A stretch of 64,000 bases of DNA from Streptomyces sp. A1136 (lineage in GTDB: Bacteria > Actinomycetota > Actinomycetes > Streptomycetales > Streptomycetaceae). Under the pieces are notes generated by a model. It saw nothing but the letters and a program-made list of their open reading frames with translations. It did no database searches and had not been told where the DNA came from. The first letter of the stretch is position 1, and every line of letters begins with the position of its first letter. Below, in pieces: positions 52,962 to 62,322 of this stretch. Where the stretch lies: assembly GCF_004795055.1 (NCBI RefSeq), contig NZ_SSBJ01000005.1, positions 186,001 through 250,000 on the forward strand, written 5' to 3'. A program made the translations under genes and the position numbers.

Positions 52962-54863
52962 TCAAGGGGACCCGTACACCTCGAACTCGTAGAGCGAGTA
53001 GCCGTACGTCGTACCGCGCCGGGTGCCGTACACGCGGATGTGGCGGCCCGAGCCGGTCAGGCCGGTCAGGTCCTGGACGGCGCCCGAGCCGGCGGTCGTG
53101 GAGTAGACGGTGCGCCAGGTGGTGGCGTCGTCGGAGAGCTGGACGCGGAAGGACTTCCCGTACGCCGCCTCCCAGCGCAGGACCACGCGGTCGACGCGAC
53201 GGACGGCACCGAGGTCGACCTGGAGCCACTGCGGGTCGGCGTACGCGCTGGACCAGCGGGTGGCGCCGTCGCCGTCGGTCGCGGAGGCCGCGGGGAAGTC
53301 CGCCGTCTCGGTGCTGGAGGCGGTCGTCGGGCGGCCCAGGGCCAGGTTGCCCGGCTGGGCGAGGCCCGGCCAGGCGGGGTTGTGGCCCACGGCGGCCACG
53401 ATCGGGGTGAAGGCCGCGTACGTCGCCACCGGCTTCGGGGTCCCCCAGGTCTGCTGCGCCAGTGCGCGCAGCGGGTACATGATGCCCGCGGCGATCTGGT
53501 CCTCGCTCTCGGCGGTGGGGTTGTCGCACCAGACGTGCAGGAGCGAGCCGGGGTTCTTCTCCGGGTCCGAGAGGGCGCCGCCGCCCTCGAAGCGGTCCGC
53601 GGTCCAGGTCTCGTACATCCACTTGGTGTCCGGTTTGGCGCCGCCGAGCACGTAATAGGTGGGCGTCCAGGACTCGTTGGCCACGATGTGGCCGGCGGCG
53701 GCCAACTGCTGCGGGGTGAGGCCGTAGGTGTACCAGTACTCGACGACGATGGCGGCGTTCGGGCCGAGCGTTCCGTCGCCGGACTTGATTCCGTCGTTCC
53801 ACATGCGGGTGGTCTTGCCGCCCGCGCGGACCAGGGCGTCGGCCCAGTTGACGAACCCGTAGTAGGTGTCCTTGGCGGTGGCGTTCGCGCCGTAGTGGGC
53901 GCGGGCGTAGTCGAGGAGTTGCGGGTACTTGGTGTAGTCGGTGACGTACTCGTCCGCGCCGATGTGCCAGTACGGCCCCGGGAACAGGGGCAGGTACTCG
54001 CCGACCAGGTCCTTGACCAGCGCGTACGAGGCGGGCAGCGAGAGGTCGATGAAGTCGGGGCTGAGGGCGCCGGAGTTGCTCTTGAGGCGGAGTTCGGGGT
54101 GCGCGGCCAGCACCGCGTTCATGTGTCCGGGCGTGTCGATCTCCGGGACGATGGTGACGTGGTATTTGCGGCCGAGGGAGACGAGGTCGGCGATGTCCTG
54201 CTTGGTGTAGTGGTCGGCGGAGACGATCTCCGGGTGCGTGGCGCTCTCCAACCGGAAGCCGAAGGTGTCGGAGAGGTGGAAGTGGAAGGTGTTGAGCTTG
54301 AGGTAGGCCAGTTCCTTGATGTGCCGCTTCAGCCAGTCGACGGTGAAGAACTTCCGCCCTTGGTCGACCATCAGCCCGCGCTCGGCCTTGGTGGGCCAGT
54401 CGACCGCCGTTCCGCCCGGCACCGAGGCGGACCGGTGGAGGAGTTGCAGGACGCTGCGGGTGCCGTTGAAGGCGCCGGTGTCGGTTGCGGCGGAGACGGT
54501 GAGGGTGTCCGCGACGGTCAGCCGGTAGCCCTCGGCGGGCAGGGCGGGGTCCCCGAGGGTGAGCCCGATGTCCCCGGGGGCCGGGGCGGCGGTGACCACG
54601 GCCACGCCGCGGCCGGCTTGCGCGCCCAGGTCTTCCGCCAAGGTGGCCGCCTCGTCGGAGAGCCGGTCGGCGTAGGCGGGGTCGACCGCGACGCGGGTGG
54701 CGGCGGTGAAGGTGTACGCGCCGGCGCCGGCCGTCCACTGCCGCAGGGCCGGCACGGTCTGGGGCGGCGCGGCGGCCGCCCGGGCGGCGTGGGCGGGGGC
54801 GCCGGGGACGGTCAGCGCGAAGACCGCGCAGGCGGCGGCGATCAGGAACCTGAGCAGACGCAT
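52962..54863 (-). CDS. secreted beta-N-acetylhexosaminidase, GH20 with C-terminal carbohydrate-binding domain
   Basis: The 633-residue protein has a signal peptide (cleavage near residue 26 after AHA), a GH20b-like N-terminal domain and a catalytic TIM barrel. The GH20 acid and assisting residues are Asp304 and Glu305 in WHIGADEY; FHFHLSDTFGFRLE near 193-206 is also conserved. A discoidin (F5/8C, CBM32-type) domain follows from about 495, starting NLALGRPTTASSTE. GH20 enzymes cleave terminal N-acetylglucosamine from chitin-derived sugars or glycans. GGAGG lies 5 bases before the ATG. Confidence 0.95.
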   Translation of the reverse strand: MRLLRFLIAAACAVFALTVPGAPAHAARAAAAPPQTVPALRQWTAGAGAYTFTAATRVAVDPAYADRLSDEAATLAEDLGAQAGRGVAVVTAAPAPGDIGLTLGDPALPAEGYRLTVADTLTVSAATDTGAFNGTRSVLQLLHRSASVPGGTAVDWPTKAERGLMVDQGRKFFTVDWLKRHIKELAYLKLNTFHFHLSDTFGFRLESATHPEIVSADHYTKQDIADLVSLGRKYHVTIVPEIDTPGHMNAVLAAHPELRLKSNSGALSPDFIDLSLPASYALVKDLVGEYLPLFPGPYWHIGADEYVTDYTKYPQLLDYARAHYGANATAKDTYYGFVNWADALVRAGGKTTRMWNDGIKSGDGTLGPNAAIVVEYWYTYGLTPQQLAAAGHIVANESWTPTYYVLGGAKPDTKWMYETWTADRFEGGGALSDPEKNPGSLLHVWCDNPTAESEDQIAAGIMYPLRALAQQTWGTPKPVATYAAFTPIVAAVGHNPAWPGLAQPGNLALGRPTTASSTETADFPAASATDGDGATRWSSAYADPQWLQVDLGAVRRVDRVVLRWEAAYGKSFRVQLSDDATTWRTVYSTTAGSGAVQDLTGLTGSGRHIRVYGTRRGTTYGYSLYEFEVYGSP

Positions 54864-55009
54864 GGCTGCCTCCAGCGGGCGGTGGCCGCGGTGCGGAAGG
54901 GTGCCAGTGCAGCCCAATGCCGCGTACATGTCAATAGATGCTCGAAACCCGACCGGATCGAGCACTCCCGCGCAACGCGGGGGTCGCCGGTCCCACGGCG
55001 CGGGCAGGC

Positions 55010-55654
55010 TCAGGCGTCGCCCGGCAGCAGGTGCTGCGGGAATTCGCCGAAGCCCCACCGGCCCTGGTCGCGGGTGAACATCCAGACCAGGTCGTGGCGG
55101 TCGGGCCAGGCGGCGGGGACCCCGAGGACCTGGTGGGCGCCGAGGGCGCGGATCAGGCGGGGGATGCCGGCGGGCTCCCAGCAGACGAGTACGGGCATCC
55201 CCGCGGCCAGTACCGCCCGTGCCAGGGCCGGCTCCGCGCCGACGGCGAACTCGGCGCGGACGGGCAGGTGCAGGGCCGTCGCCAGCGGCTCGACGGTCTG
55301 CTTGCAGCGGGCGGGCGCCGACGGGCCGCCGCCGGTCGCGAAGACCACCGCCGGACGGGGCAGCGGGGCCCGGGCCGCCGGGGGGAACAGCCGCGGGAGC
55401 TCCTCGGCACGGCGCTCGCCCCGGCCGGCCAGCGAACCCGGGTGTTCGTTGCCCTCGTCGTCCTCGCCGGTGTCCCCGGGGGGTGGCTGCTCCCCGTGCC
55501 GGATGATCATGACGAGGGCGTCCTTGGGGACGGACTTCGGGCCGGGGGCCGGGTGCGGGGGCCGCGTGGTGCAGCCCGCCGCCGCGAGCGGTGCGAGGGC
55601 GGCGGCCAGCACGGCTCGGCGGCGCGGTCCGGACCCGGCGGGGGCTTGTGCCAT
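55010..55654 (-). CDS. histidine phosphatase-like lipoprotein
   Basis: The 214-residue protein has a signal with RRR and a lipobox (LAAAGC), probably exported as a lipoprotein. It carries MIIRHGEQPPP, the RHG motif of the histidine phosphatase superfamily, but downstream motifs are sparse and the C-terminal acid His is not obvious. It may be an inactive or divergent member. The ATG at 55654 and a GTG at 55672 are both possible starts. It is separated by 217 bases from sdhB, where no gene was found. Confidence 0.8.
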   Translation of the reverse strand: MAQAPAGSGPRRRAVLAAALAPLAAAGCTTRPPHPAPGPKSVPKDALVMIIRHGEQPPPGDTGEDDEGNEHPGSLAGRGERRAEELPRLFPPAARAPLPRPAVVFATGGGPSAPARCKQTVEPLATALHLPVRAEFAVGAEPALARAVLAAGMPVLVCWEPAGIPRLIRALGAHQVLGVPAAWPDRHDLVWMFTRDQGRWGFGEFPQHLLPGDA

Positions 55655-55871
55655 GGGGCCACTGTCCCCCACGGCCGGGATCCGGTCCGGTCGCGGCGCG
55701 ACGTACGGCCCCCACGAGCCCCCGGTCGGCGCATCGGATCGCTCGTTCGGGTCCCTTGCCCGGCTCCTCGTGCGGGCGCCTCATGCGGGCGGCCCCCTCG
55801 TGCGAACCCCCTCGTGCGGGCCCGTCCCGTGCGGTCCGTCCCGATCGTCCGCTGCCGGCGCCCGCTGGGGG

Positions 55872-56612
55872 CTACGCCTTGCGGACCGCCCTGAGCCACT
55901 CCTTGTTCATCGCGGCGATCGACGGCAGCGGGATGCCCTTGGGGCAGGCCGTGGCGCATTCGCCGGTGAGGGTGCAGCCGCCGAAGCCTTCGTCGTCCAT
56001 CCGGGCCACCATGTCCAGCACGCGCGTCTCCCGCTCCGGCGAACCCTGCGGCAGCACGTTCAGGTGGTTGACCTTGGCGGACGTGAAGAGCATCGCGGAG
56101 CCGTTGGGGCAGGCCGCCACGCAGGCGCCGCAGCCTATGCACTCGGCGTGCTCGAAGGCGTAGTCGGCGTCGGCCTTGGGCACGGCGTTGGCGTGCGCCT
56201 CGGGCGCGGAGCCGGTGGGGGCGGTGATGTATCCGCCGGCCTGGATGATCCTGTCGAAGGCGCTCCGGTCGACGACGAGGTCCTTGACCACCGGGAAGGC
56301 CGAGGCCCGCCACGGTTCGATGTCGATGGTGTCGCCGTCGGCGAACGCCCGCATGTGGAGCTGGCAGGTGGTGGTCCGCTCGGGGCCGTGGGCGTCGCCG
56401 TTGATGACGAGGCTGCAGGCGCCGCAGATGCCTTCGCGGCAGTCGTGGTCGAAGGCGACGGGGTCCTCGCCTCGCAGGATGAGGTCCTCGTTGAGGGTGT
56501 CGAGCATCTCCAGGAAGGACATGTCCCTCGAGATGCCGTCGACCTCGTAGGAGGCCATGGCGCCGGGGGCGTCGGCGTTTCGCTGGCGCCAGACGCGCAG
56601 GGTGAGCTTCAT
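55872..56612 (-). CDS. sdhB: succinate dehydrogenase/fumarate reductase iron-sulfur subunit
   Basis: The 246-residue protein has the [2Fe-2S] cysteines in [15 protein letters not shown] and TTTCQLHM, and the C-terminal cluster motifs [12 protein letters not shown] and [17 protein letters not shown]. It passes electrons from SdhA to the quinone site. Its ATG overlaps the SdhA stop (ATGA), so the two are coupled. The subunit order sdhC-sdhA-sdhB is the B. subtilis and actinobacterial type with one membrane subunit. Confidence 0.97.
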   Translation of the reverse strand: MKLTLRVWRQRNADAPGAMASYEVDGISRDMSFLEMLDTLNEDLILRGEDPVAFDHDCREGICGACSLVINGDAHGPERTTTCQLHMRAFADGDTIDIEPWRASAFPVVKDLVVDRSAFDRIIQAGGYITAPTGSAPEAHANAVPKADADYAFEHAECIGCGACVAACPNGSAMLFTSAKVNHLNVLPQGSPERETRVLDMVARMDDEGFGGCTLTGECATACPKGIPLPSIAAMNKEWLRAVRKA

Positions 56613-58573
56613 GCGTAGCTCCGCTGGGTGGGGTGGACGTACTCGAAGACGAGGTCTTCCTTGTGCAGGACGGGCGCGGTGCCGGTGCCCTGGTACTGCC
56701 AGGCCGCCGCGTAGCCGAACTCCTCGTCCCGGCGGGCGGCTTCGCCGTCGGGGGTCTGGGACTCCTCGCGGAAGTGTCCGCCGCAGGATTCGGCGCGGTG
56801 GAGCGCGTCGAGGCACATCAGCTCGGCGAGCTCCAGGTAGTCGACGACGCGGTTGGCCTTCTCCAACGACTGGTTGAACTCCTGGCCGCTGCCCGGGACC
56901 TTGATCCGCCTCCAGAACTCGTCGCGGATCTCCGGGATGCGGGCGAGGGCCTTGCGCAGACCGGCGTCGGTGCGCGCCATTCCGCAGTACTCCCACATCA
57001 GTTCGCCGATCTCGCGGTGGAAGGAGTCGGGGGTGCGATCGCCGTCCACGGCGAGCAGCTTCGCGAGGGTGTCGCGGGTCTCGCGGACGGCGGCCGCCGC
57101 CTCGGGGTGCGCGTCGTCCACGGTGTCGTGGTGCGGGTTGCGGGCCAGGTAGTCGTTGATGGTGGAGGGCAGTACGAAGTAGCCGTCGGCGAGGCCCTGC
57201 ATGAGCGCGGAGGCACCCAGACGGTTGGCGCCGTGGTCGGAGAAGTTCGCCTCGCCGATCGCGAACAGGCCGGGGACGGTGGTCTGGAGGTCGTAGTCGA
57301 CCCAGAGTCCGCCCATGGTGTAGTGGACGGCCGGGTAGATCCGCATGGGGACCTCGTACGGGTTCTCGGCGGTGATCCGCTCGTACATGTCGAAGAGGTT
57401 GCCGTACTTCTCGGCGACCTTGTCCTTGCCCATGCGGCGGATGGCCTCCGCGAAGTCCAGGTAGACGCCCTGGCCGCCGGGTCCGACGCCGCGCCCCTCG
57501 TCGCAGACGTTCTTCGCGGCGCGCGAGGCGATGTCACGGGGCACGAGGTTGCCGAAGGAGGGGTAGATCCGCTCCAGGTAGTAGTCCCGTTCCGCTTCGG
57601 GGATCTCGGCCGCGGGGCGGGTGTCGCCCTTGGCCTTGGGGACCCAGATGCGGCCGTCGTTGCGCAGCGACTCGCTCATCAGCGTCAGCTTCGACTGGTG
57701 GTCGCCGGTGCGCGGGATGCAGGTGGGGTGGATCTGGGTGAAGCACGGGTTCGCGAAGTAGGCGCCGCGCCGGTGCGCCCGCCAGATGGCGGTCGCGTTG
57801 GAGTTCATGGCGTTGGTGGAGAGGTAGAAGACGTTGCCGTAGCCGCCGCTCGCCAGCACGACGGCGTCGGCGTAGTACGTGCTGATCTTCCCGGTGATCA
57901 GGTCGCGGGCGACGATGCCGCGCGCCACTCCGTCGACCGTGATCAGGTCGAGCATCTCGGTGCGGGCGTGCATCTCGACGTTGCCGGCGGCGATCTGCCG
58001 GGACAACGCCTGGTAGGCGCCGAGGAGCAGTTGCTGGCCCGTCTGGCCGCGGGCGTAGAAGGTGCGCGAGACCTGGACACCGCCGAAGGAGCGGGTGTCG
58101 AGGAGACCGCCGTACTCGCGGGCGAAGGGGACGCCCTGGGCCACGCACTGGTCGATGATCTCGACGGAGATCTGGGCGAGGCGGTGGACGTTGGACTCGC
58201 GGGCGCGGAAGTCGCCGCCCTTGACGGTGTCGTAGAAGAGGCGGTGTACGGAGTCGCCGTCGTTGCGGTAGTTCTTGGCGGCGTTGATGCCGCCTTGGGC
58301 GGCGATGGAGTGGGCGCGGCGCGGGGAGTCGGAGTAGCAGAACTGGACGACGTGGTAGCCCTGTTCGGCGAGGGTCGCACCGGCCGCGCCGCCGGCCAGA
58401 CCGGTGCCGACGACGATGACGGTGTGCTTGCGGCGGTTGGCGGGGTTGACCAGCTTGGCCTCGAAGCGGCGGCGGTCCCAGCGGTCGGCGATGGGGCCGG
58501 CCGGGGCCTTGGTGTCTGCGAGGGGCTCGCCGGTGGTGTAGGCGGCGTAGTCGCTGTTGTCGGTGCTGCTCAT
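56609..58573 (-). CDS. sdhA: succinate dehydrogenase/fumarate reductase flavoprotein subunit
   Basis: The 654-residue flavoprotein has the FAD-binding [20 protein letters not shown], the covalent FAD His88 in [15 protein letters not shown], the HPTCIPRTG substrate region and the [20 protein letters not shown] loop. It oxidises succinate to fumarate. It starts 1 base after the sdhC stop. SdhA of this length is typical of the group with a separate cytochrome b subunit in actinobacteria. Confidence 0.97.
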   Translation of the reverse strand: MSSTDNSDYAAYTTGEPLADTKAPAGPIADRWDRRRFEAKLVNPANRRKHTVIVVGTGLAGGAAGATLAEQGYHVVQFCYSDSPRRAHSIAAQGGINAAKNYRNDGDSVHRLFYDTVKGGDFRARESNVHRLAQISVEIIDQCVAQGVPFAREYGGLLDTRSFGGVQVSRTFYARGQTGQQLLLGAYQALSRQIAAGNVEMHARTEMLDLITVDGVARGIVARDLITGKISTYYADAVVLASGGYGNVFYLSTNAMNSNATAIWRAHRRGAYFANPCFTQIHPTCIPRTGDHQSKLTLMSESLRNDGRIWVPKAKGDTRPAAEIPEAERDYYLERIYPSFGNLVPRDIASRAAKNVCDEGRGVGPGGQGVYLDFAEAIRRMGKDKVAEKYGNLFDMYERITAENPYEVPMRIYPAVHYTMGGLWVDYDLQTTVPGLFAIGEANFSDHGANRLGASALMQGLADGYFVLPSTINDYLARNPHHDTVDDAHPEAAAAVRETRDTLAKLLAVDGDRTPDSFHREIGELMWEYCGMARTDAGLRKALARIPEIRDEFWRRIKVPGSGQEFNQSLEKANRVVDYLELAELMCLDALHRAESCGGHFREESQTPDGEAARRDEEFGYAAAWQYQGTGTAPVLHKEDLVFEYVHPTQRSYA

Positions 58574-58574
58574 C

Positions 58575-59279
58575 TCAGCTCACCACTCCGGTCATGACGG
58601 CGACGGGCACGGACACGAAGCCCGCGAAGAGGACGAGGGCCAGGGCGTCGGCCAGGAACCTGAGGGACCGCTCGCGCCGGGCGTTGCCGGCCCCGAGGGT
58701 CTGGGCGGCGCTCCAGAAGCCGTGGCGTACGTGCAGGCCGAGGGCGGCCATGGCCACGATGTAGATCGTGTTGCCGTACCAGGTGGAGAAGGTGGCGAGG
58801 ACGTTCTCGTAGGGGTGGCCGGCCCACGCCCTCCGGTTGACGGTGAGGGTGGTGAGGTCGAGCAGGTGCCAGACGATGAACAGGGCGAGGATGACGCCGC
58901 CCCAGCGCATCGTGCGGGTGGCGTAGCTCGCGCGGCGGCGCTTGTGGGCGTACGCGACGGGGCGCGCCTTGAGGTCGCGGCGGCTGAGCTGGTAGGCGCA
59001 GACGGCGTGCGCGACGACGGCGGCGACGAGCACGACGCGGACGATCCACAGGGCCCACTCGTGGTGGAGGAAGGGGGCTCCGAGGGTGCGCAGCCAGTGC
59101 GCGTAGCCGTTGAACTCCTGCGACCCGAAGAAGATCTTCAGGTTGCCGAGCATGTGGACGACGAGGTAGCCGAGCATGATCAGGCCGGAGACGGCCATCA
59201 CGGTCTTCTTGCCGACGGTGGAGCCCCAGAGCGTGCGCGTGGTGGACGGCCGTCGATCCGTCCGCGGTGCCAAAGCCAT
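58575..59279 (-). CDS. sdhC: succinate dehydrogenase cytochrome b membrane subunit
   Basis: The 234-residue protein has five hydrophobic helices, starting [21 protein letters not shown] and including His residues in VVHMLGN, AHAVCAY and VWHLLDL that can ligate haem b. It anchors SdhAB and holds the quinone site. It heads the operon. The LysR gene and a LysR box are divergent upstream. Confidence 0.95.
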   Translation of the reverse strand: MALAPRTDRRPSTTRTLWGSTVGKKTVMAVSGLIMLGYLVVHMLGNLKIFFGSQEFNGYAHWLRTLGAPFLHHEWALWIVRVVLVAAVVAHAVCAYQLSRRDLKARPVAYAHKRRRASYATRTMRWGGVILALFIVWHLLDLTTLTVNRRAWAGHPYENVLATFSTWYGNTIYIVAMAALGLHVRHGFWSAAQTLGAGNARRERSLRFLADALALVLFAGFVSVPVAVMTGVVS

Positions 59280-59337
59280 GGGACGACGGTAGGGAGGAGG
59301 GTCCCGAAAGGTCCAAGACATGATGGAGCTCCACTCG

Positions 59338-59352
59338 ATAGGATTTGCCTAT
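59338..59352. promoter_or_regulatory. LysR-type box between sdhC and the LysR gene
   Basis: ATAGGATTTGCCTAT is a perfect 5-bp inverted repeat around 5 bases and contains T-N11-A, the classical LysR site. It sits 59 bases upstream of sdhC and 22 bases upstream of the LysR ATG, so it should act on both. Confidence 0.7.
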
Positions 59353-59373
59353 GCGTGGCCCTATCCTGGGGTG

Positions 59374-60252
59374 ATGCAGTTCCAGCAGCTCCTCTACTTC
59401 GTGGCGGTCGCCGAGACCCGGCACTTCACCCGGGCGGCGGAGCGGGTCCATGTCGCCCAGCCGTCGCTCTCCCAGCAGATCAGGGCTCTGGAGCGGGAGC
59501 TGGGGGCGGAGCTGTTCAGCCGGGCGCGGGGCAACATCGCCCTCACGGACGCGGGTGAGGCGCTGCTGCCGCTGGCCCGGCGCATCCTGGCGGACGCGGA
59601 CACGGCGCGCCTGGAGGTGCAGGAGCTGGCGCAGTTGCGGCGCGGTCGGGTCCGGCTGGGGGCCACGCCGAGCGTGTGCACGGGGTTGCTGCCGGACGTC
59701 CTGCGCGCCTTCCACACCGCGCACCCGGGGATCGAGCTGCTGATCGAGGAGAGCGGTTCGCTGGACCTCGTACGCGAACTCGCGCGCGGCGTACTGGACT
59801 TGGCGCTGATCGCGCTGCCGCTGCCGCCGTCGGCGCCGGCGCTGACGACGGTGGAGCTGCTGACCGAGGACTTGGTGGTGGTCTCGGCCGCGGACCGACC
59901 GGCGCCCGGCGGGGGCGGGCCGCTGACCATCGCGGCGCTGCGCGACGAGCCGATGGTGATGTTCCGGCACGGCTACGACCTGCGGGACCTGACGGTGGCG
60001 GCCTGCCGGTCGGCGGGCTTCGAGCCGGTGTTCACGGTGGAGGGCGGCGAGATGGACGCCGTCCTCGGCTTCGTCCGGGCGGGGCTCGGCATCGCGGTGG
60101 TCCCTGCGATGGTCGTCGACCACGGCGGACCGGGCCTGCGCGCCACCCCGCTCGCCGGCTCCCCCCTGCGCCGCACGATCGCCTTGGCCCACCGTACGGA
60201 CGTCGCTCCCCCGCGCGCGGCCCGTGAACTCAGGCGCATGCTCCTGTCCTGA
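59374..60252 (+). CDS. LysR family transcriptional regulator of the sdh locus
   Basis: The 292-residue protein has the LysR N-terminal helix-turn-helix (LLYFVAVAETRHFTRAAERVHVAQPSLSQQIRALERELG) and a C-terminal two-lobed ligand domain beginning RRGRVRLGATPSVCTGLL. The gene is divergent from sdhC, the usual LysR arrangement, and the 15-bp box is in the gap. TATCCT lies 6 bases before the ATG, so the transcript may be leaderless. I infer that it controls sdhCAB; the coinducer is unknown. Confidence 0.93.
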   Translation: MQFQQLLYFVAVAETRHFTRAAERVHVAQPSLSQQIRALERELGAELFSRARGNIALTDAGEALLPLARRILADADTARLEVQELAQLRRGRVRLGATPSVCTGLLPDVLRAFHTAHPGIELLIEESGSLDLVRELARGVLDLALIALPLPPSAPALTTVELLTEDLVVVSAADRPAPGGGGPLTIAALRDEPMVMFRHGYDLRDLTVAACRSAGFEPVFTVEGGEMDAVLGFVRAGLGIAVVPAMVVDHGGPGLRATPLAGSPLRRTIALAHRTDVAPPRAARELRRMLLS

Positions 60253-60301
60253 CCCGGTGGGCACCGCCCGGCCGACTCCCGGTCCGAGGGCGCGGGTCCG
60301 G

Positions 60302-60961
60302 TCAGGACGGGCGTATGGGCAGGCCTCGGTCGAGACCGTCCGCCAGCATCGCGAAGGCCTGTTCGGCCTCGGCGCGGGCCGTGGGGTAGGCCTCGTCGGC
60401 GCTCTGCCCGGCGGCGAGGCGGTGGTAGTTCTCCCGACCCAGCTCGCGGCGGACGGTCACGAGGTGCTGCGCCGCCAGTCGGGCGGCGAGCGGGGCGACC
60501 CCCTCCTCCCGCAACACCGCGGCGAGCAACTCCACCTCGCGGGCGGTGTAGTGGCCGATCCGGGACTCCAGGCTCCGGGTGGCGTACAGCAGGCCCTGGA
60601 AGGCCAGCACGTTCGGGTGGTCGCAGAGGCCCGTAATGGGATCACGGTCGGCGAGCGCGGCCAGGAAGTGTGCCCGCAGGGCCCCGACCGGGCCGGCTCC
60701 CGCCTCACGGTCACGCACGACGCGCGCGGCCTCGTCCTGGTGGTCGGCGAACCGGTCGAGCACCAGGTCCTCCTTGGTCGGGAAGTAGCGGAACAGCGTG
60801 GGCTTGGAGACCTCCGCCGCGGCGGCGACGTCGGCCACCGACACGGCGTCGAAGCCGCGCTCCAGGAACAGTTCGATCGCCGTGGCCGCCAGATGGTGGC
60901 GCGTGCGCAGCTTCTTGCTCTCGCGCAGACCCGTGGTGCGCGGTTCCGTCGTTTCGTCCAT
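60302..60961 (-). CDS. TetR family transcriptional regulator
   Basis: The 219-residue protein has the TetR helix-turn-helix (TRHHLAATAIELFLERGFDAVSVADVAAAAEVSKPTLFRYFPTKEDLV) followed by a helical ligand domain. TACGCT lies 6 bases before the ATG at 60961 without a ribosome site, suggesting a leaderless mRNA. The divergent FAD monooxygenase and the palindrome at 60988-61011 make that gene the likely target. Confidence 0.93.
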   Translation of the reverse strand: MDETTEPRTTGLRESKKLRTRHHLAATAIELFLERGFDAVSVADVAAAAEVSKPTLFRYFPTKEDLVLDRFADHQDEAARVVRDREAGAGPVGALRAHFLAALADRDPITGLCDHPNVLAFQGLLYATRSLESRIGHYTAREVELLAAVLREEGVAPLAARLAAQHLVTVRRELGRENYHRLAAGQSADEAYPTARAEAEQAFAMLADGLDRGLPIRPS

Positions 60962-60987
60962 GCGTCGAGCGTACCACAAAATTCATG

Positions 60988-61011
60988 ACCGGGTTATTTT
61001 TGTGACCCGGT
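60988..61011. promoter_or_regulatory. TetR-type palindrome
   Basis: ACCGGGT and ACCCGGT form a perfect inverted repeat with 10 bases between, in AT-rich sequence between the TetR and monooxygenase genes. The spacing suits TetR dimers. Confidence 0.55.
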
Positions 61012-61068
61012 TGCTTTTTTCGGCGGGAGGGGTTTTCCTTGGATCAACGACGAGGAGAGGACCTCCTG

Positions 61069-62148
61069 ATGACCGACGTACTGATCGCGGGCTCCGGCCC
61101 CACCGGGCTGACCCTTGCCTGCGCCCTGGCGCTGCGCGGCGCCGCCGTGCGGGTCCTGGAACAACGCCCCGCGCCGCACCGCGAGTCGCGGGGCAAAGGG
61201 CTCCGGCCGAGCAGCCTGGAAGTCTTCGAGACCCTCGGGGTGGCCTCGGCCGTACGCGCCATCGGCAGCCAGGGTGTGACCCTGCGCAAGTACTTCGACG
61301 GGAAGCAGATCGCGGACACCACCGTCGACGACGGCGGAGTGCTGCTCGGGCAGTGGCAGACCGAGCAGATCCTGCGCGACCGGCTCGCCGAGCTCGGCGT
61401 CCGCGTCGAATACGACTCCCGTATCGTCGCCGTCGACCAGGACGCCACCGGGGTGCGGGCGGGGTTGGCGGACGGCAGCGAGGTGACCGCCGGCTACCTG
61501 GCCGGATGCGACGGCGGGCGCAGCACCACCCGCGGCCTCCTCGGCATCCCCTTCGAGGGCAGTACGCGGGGCGAACCCGCGATGGTCCTCGGGGACGTGC
61601 GGGCGCCGGGGCTCAGCCGGGACTTCTGGCACCAGTGGTTCACCTCCGAGGGAGGCGGGATACTGCTGTGCCCCATGCCCGGGACGGACAGCTTCCAGCT
61701 CCAGGCCGCGCCGGAGGCGGACGAGCGGGGCGGGCACGTGCCCCCCTCGCTGGAGAGCTTCCAGCGGATCTTCGACCGGTGCGCGCGGATGCCGGGCATC
61801 CGGCTCGCCGACGCCACCTGGCTCTCCAGCTGGCGGATCAACGTCCGCGTCGCCGCCCGTATGCGTGAGGGGCGCGCGTTCCTCGTCGGGGACGCCGCGC
61901 ACGTCCACCCGATAGCCGGCGGCCTTGGCATGAACACCGGCATAGAGGACGCGGCCGCGCTCGCCCTGACGCTGGCCGCCGCCCTCGGGGACCCGGACCG
62001 TCGGGAGGACGTGCTCGACGGGTACGAGGCGGAGCGGCTGCCGGTGGCCCTGGACGTCGTGGCCGACACGGCGAGGCGGTACGACCGGGTCGTGGACGCC
62101 GTCCGTACGCCCGGCCGGGGGACGGAGGCGGGCCTGGTCCGGGAGTGA
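61069..62148 (+). CDS. FAD-dependent aromatic monooxygenase
   Basis: The 359-residue protein has an FAD-binding VLIAGSGPTGLTLACALALRG (residues 4-24) and the GDAAHVHPIAGGLGMNTGIEDA motif near 280-301 of the PheA/TfdB-type flavoprotein monooxygenases. These hydroxylate aromatic rings or modify antibiotics. It is shorter than typical members (about 500) because it lacks the C-terminal thioredoxin-like domain. The ATG at 61069 has GAGAGG upstream. It is divergent from the TetR gene, so is probably induced by an aromatic ligand. Confidence 0.9.
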   Translation: MTDVLIAGSGPTGLTLACALALRGAAVRVLEQRPAPHRESRGKGLRPSSLEVFETLGVASAVRAIGSQGVTLRKYFDGKQIADTTVDDGGVLLGQWQTEQILRDRLAELGVRVEYDSRIVAVDQDATGVRAGLADGSEVTAGYLAGCDGGRSTTRGLLGIPFEGSTRGEPAMVLGDVRAPGLSRDFWHQWFTSEGGGILLCPMPGTDSFQLQAAPEADERGGHVPPSLESFQRIFDRCARMPGIRLADATWLSSWRINVRVAARMREGRAFLVGDAAHVHPIAGGLGMNTGIEDAAALALTLAAALGDPDRREDVLDGYEAERLPVALDVVADTARRYDRVVDAVRTPGRGTEAGLVRE

Positions 62149-62275
62149 TCGCGGTCCCGCGCGAGGGCCCGGGTCCGGCCGGTGACGCGGTCCCGGACCT
62201 GGACCGGCCCGACTGAACCGGACCGGCCGGGTCCGGCTCGGGTCGGGGTCCGAACCGGGCCGGGGCGGGTCGGGC

Positions 62276-62300
62276 CGGGTCGGGTCGGGTCGGGTCGGGT
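62276..62300. repeat. five copies of CGGGT
   Basis: A perfect (CGGGT)5 run lies between the monooxygenase and the c-di-GMP gene, preceded by imperfect copies in GC-rich sequence. It is a simple repeat prone to slippage. Confidence 0.9.
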
Positions 62301-62322
62301 CAGGGTGGATCGGAACCGGCCG

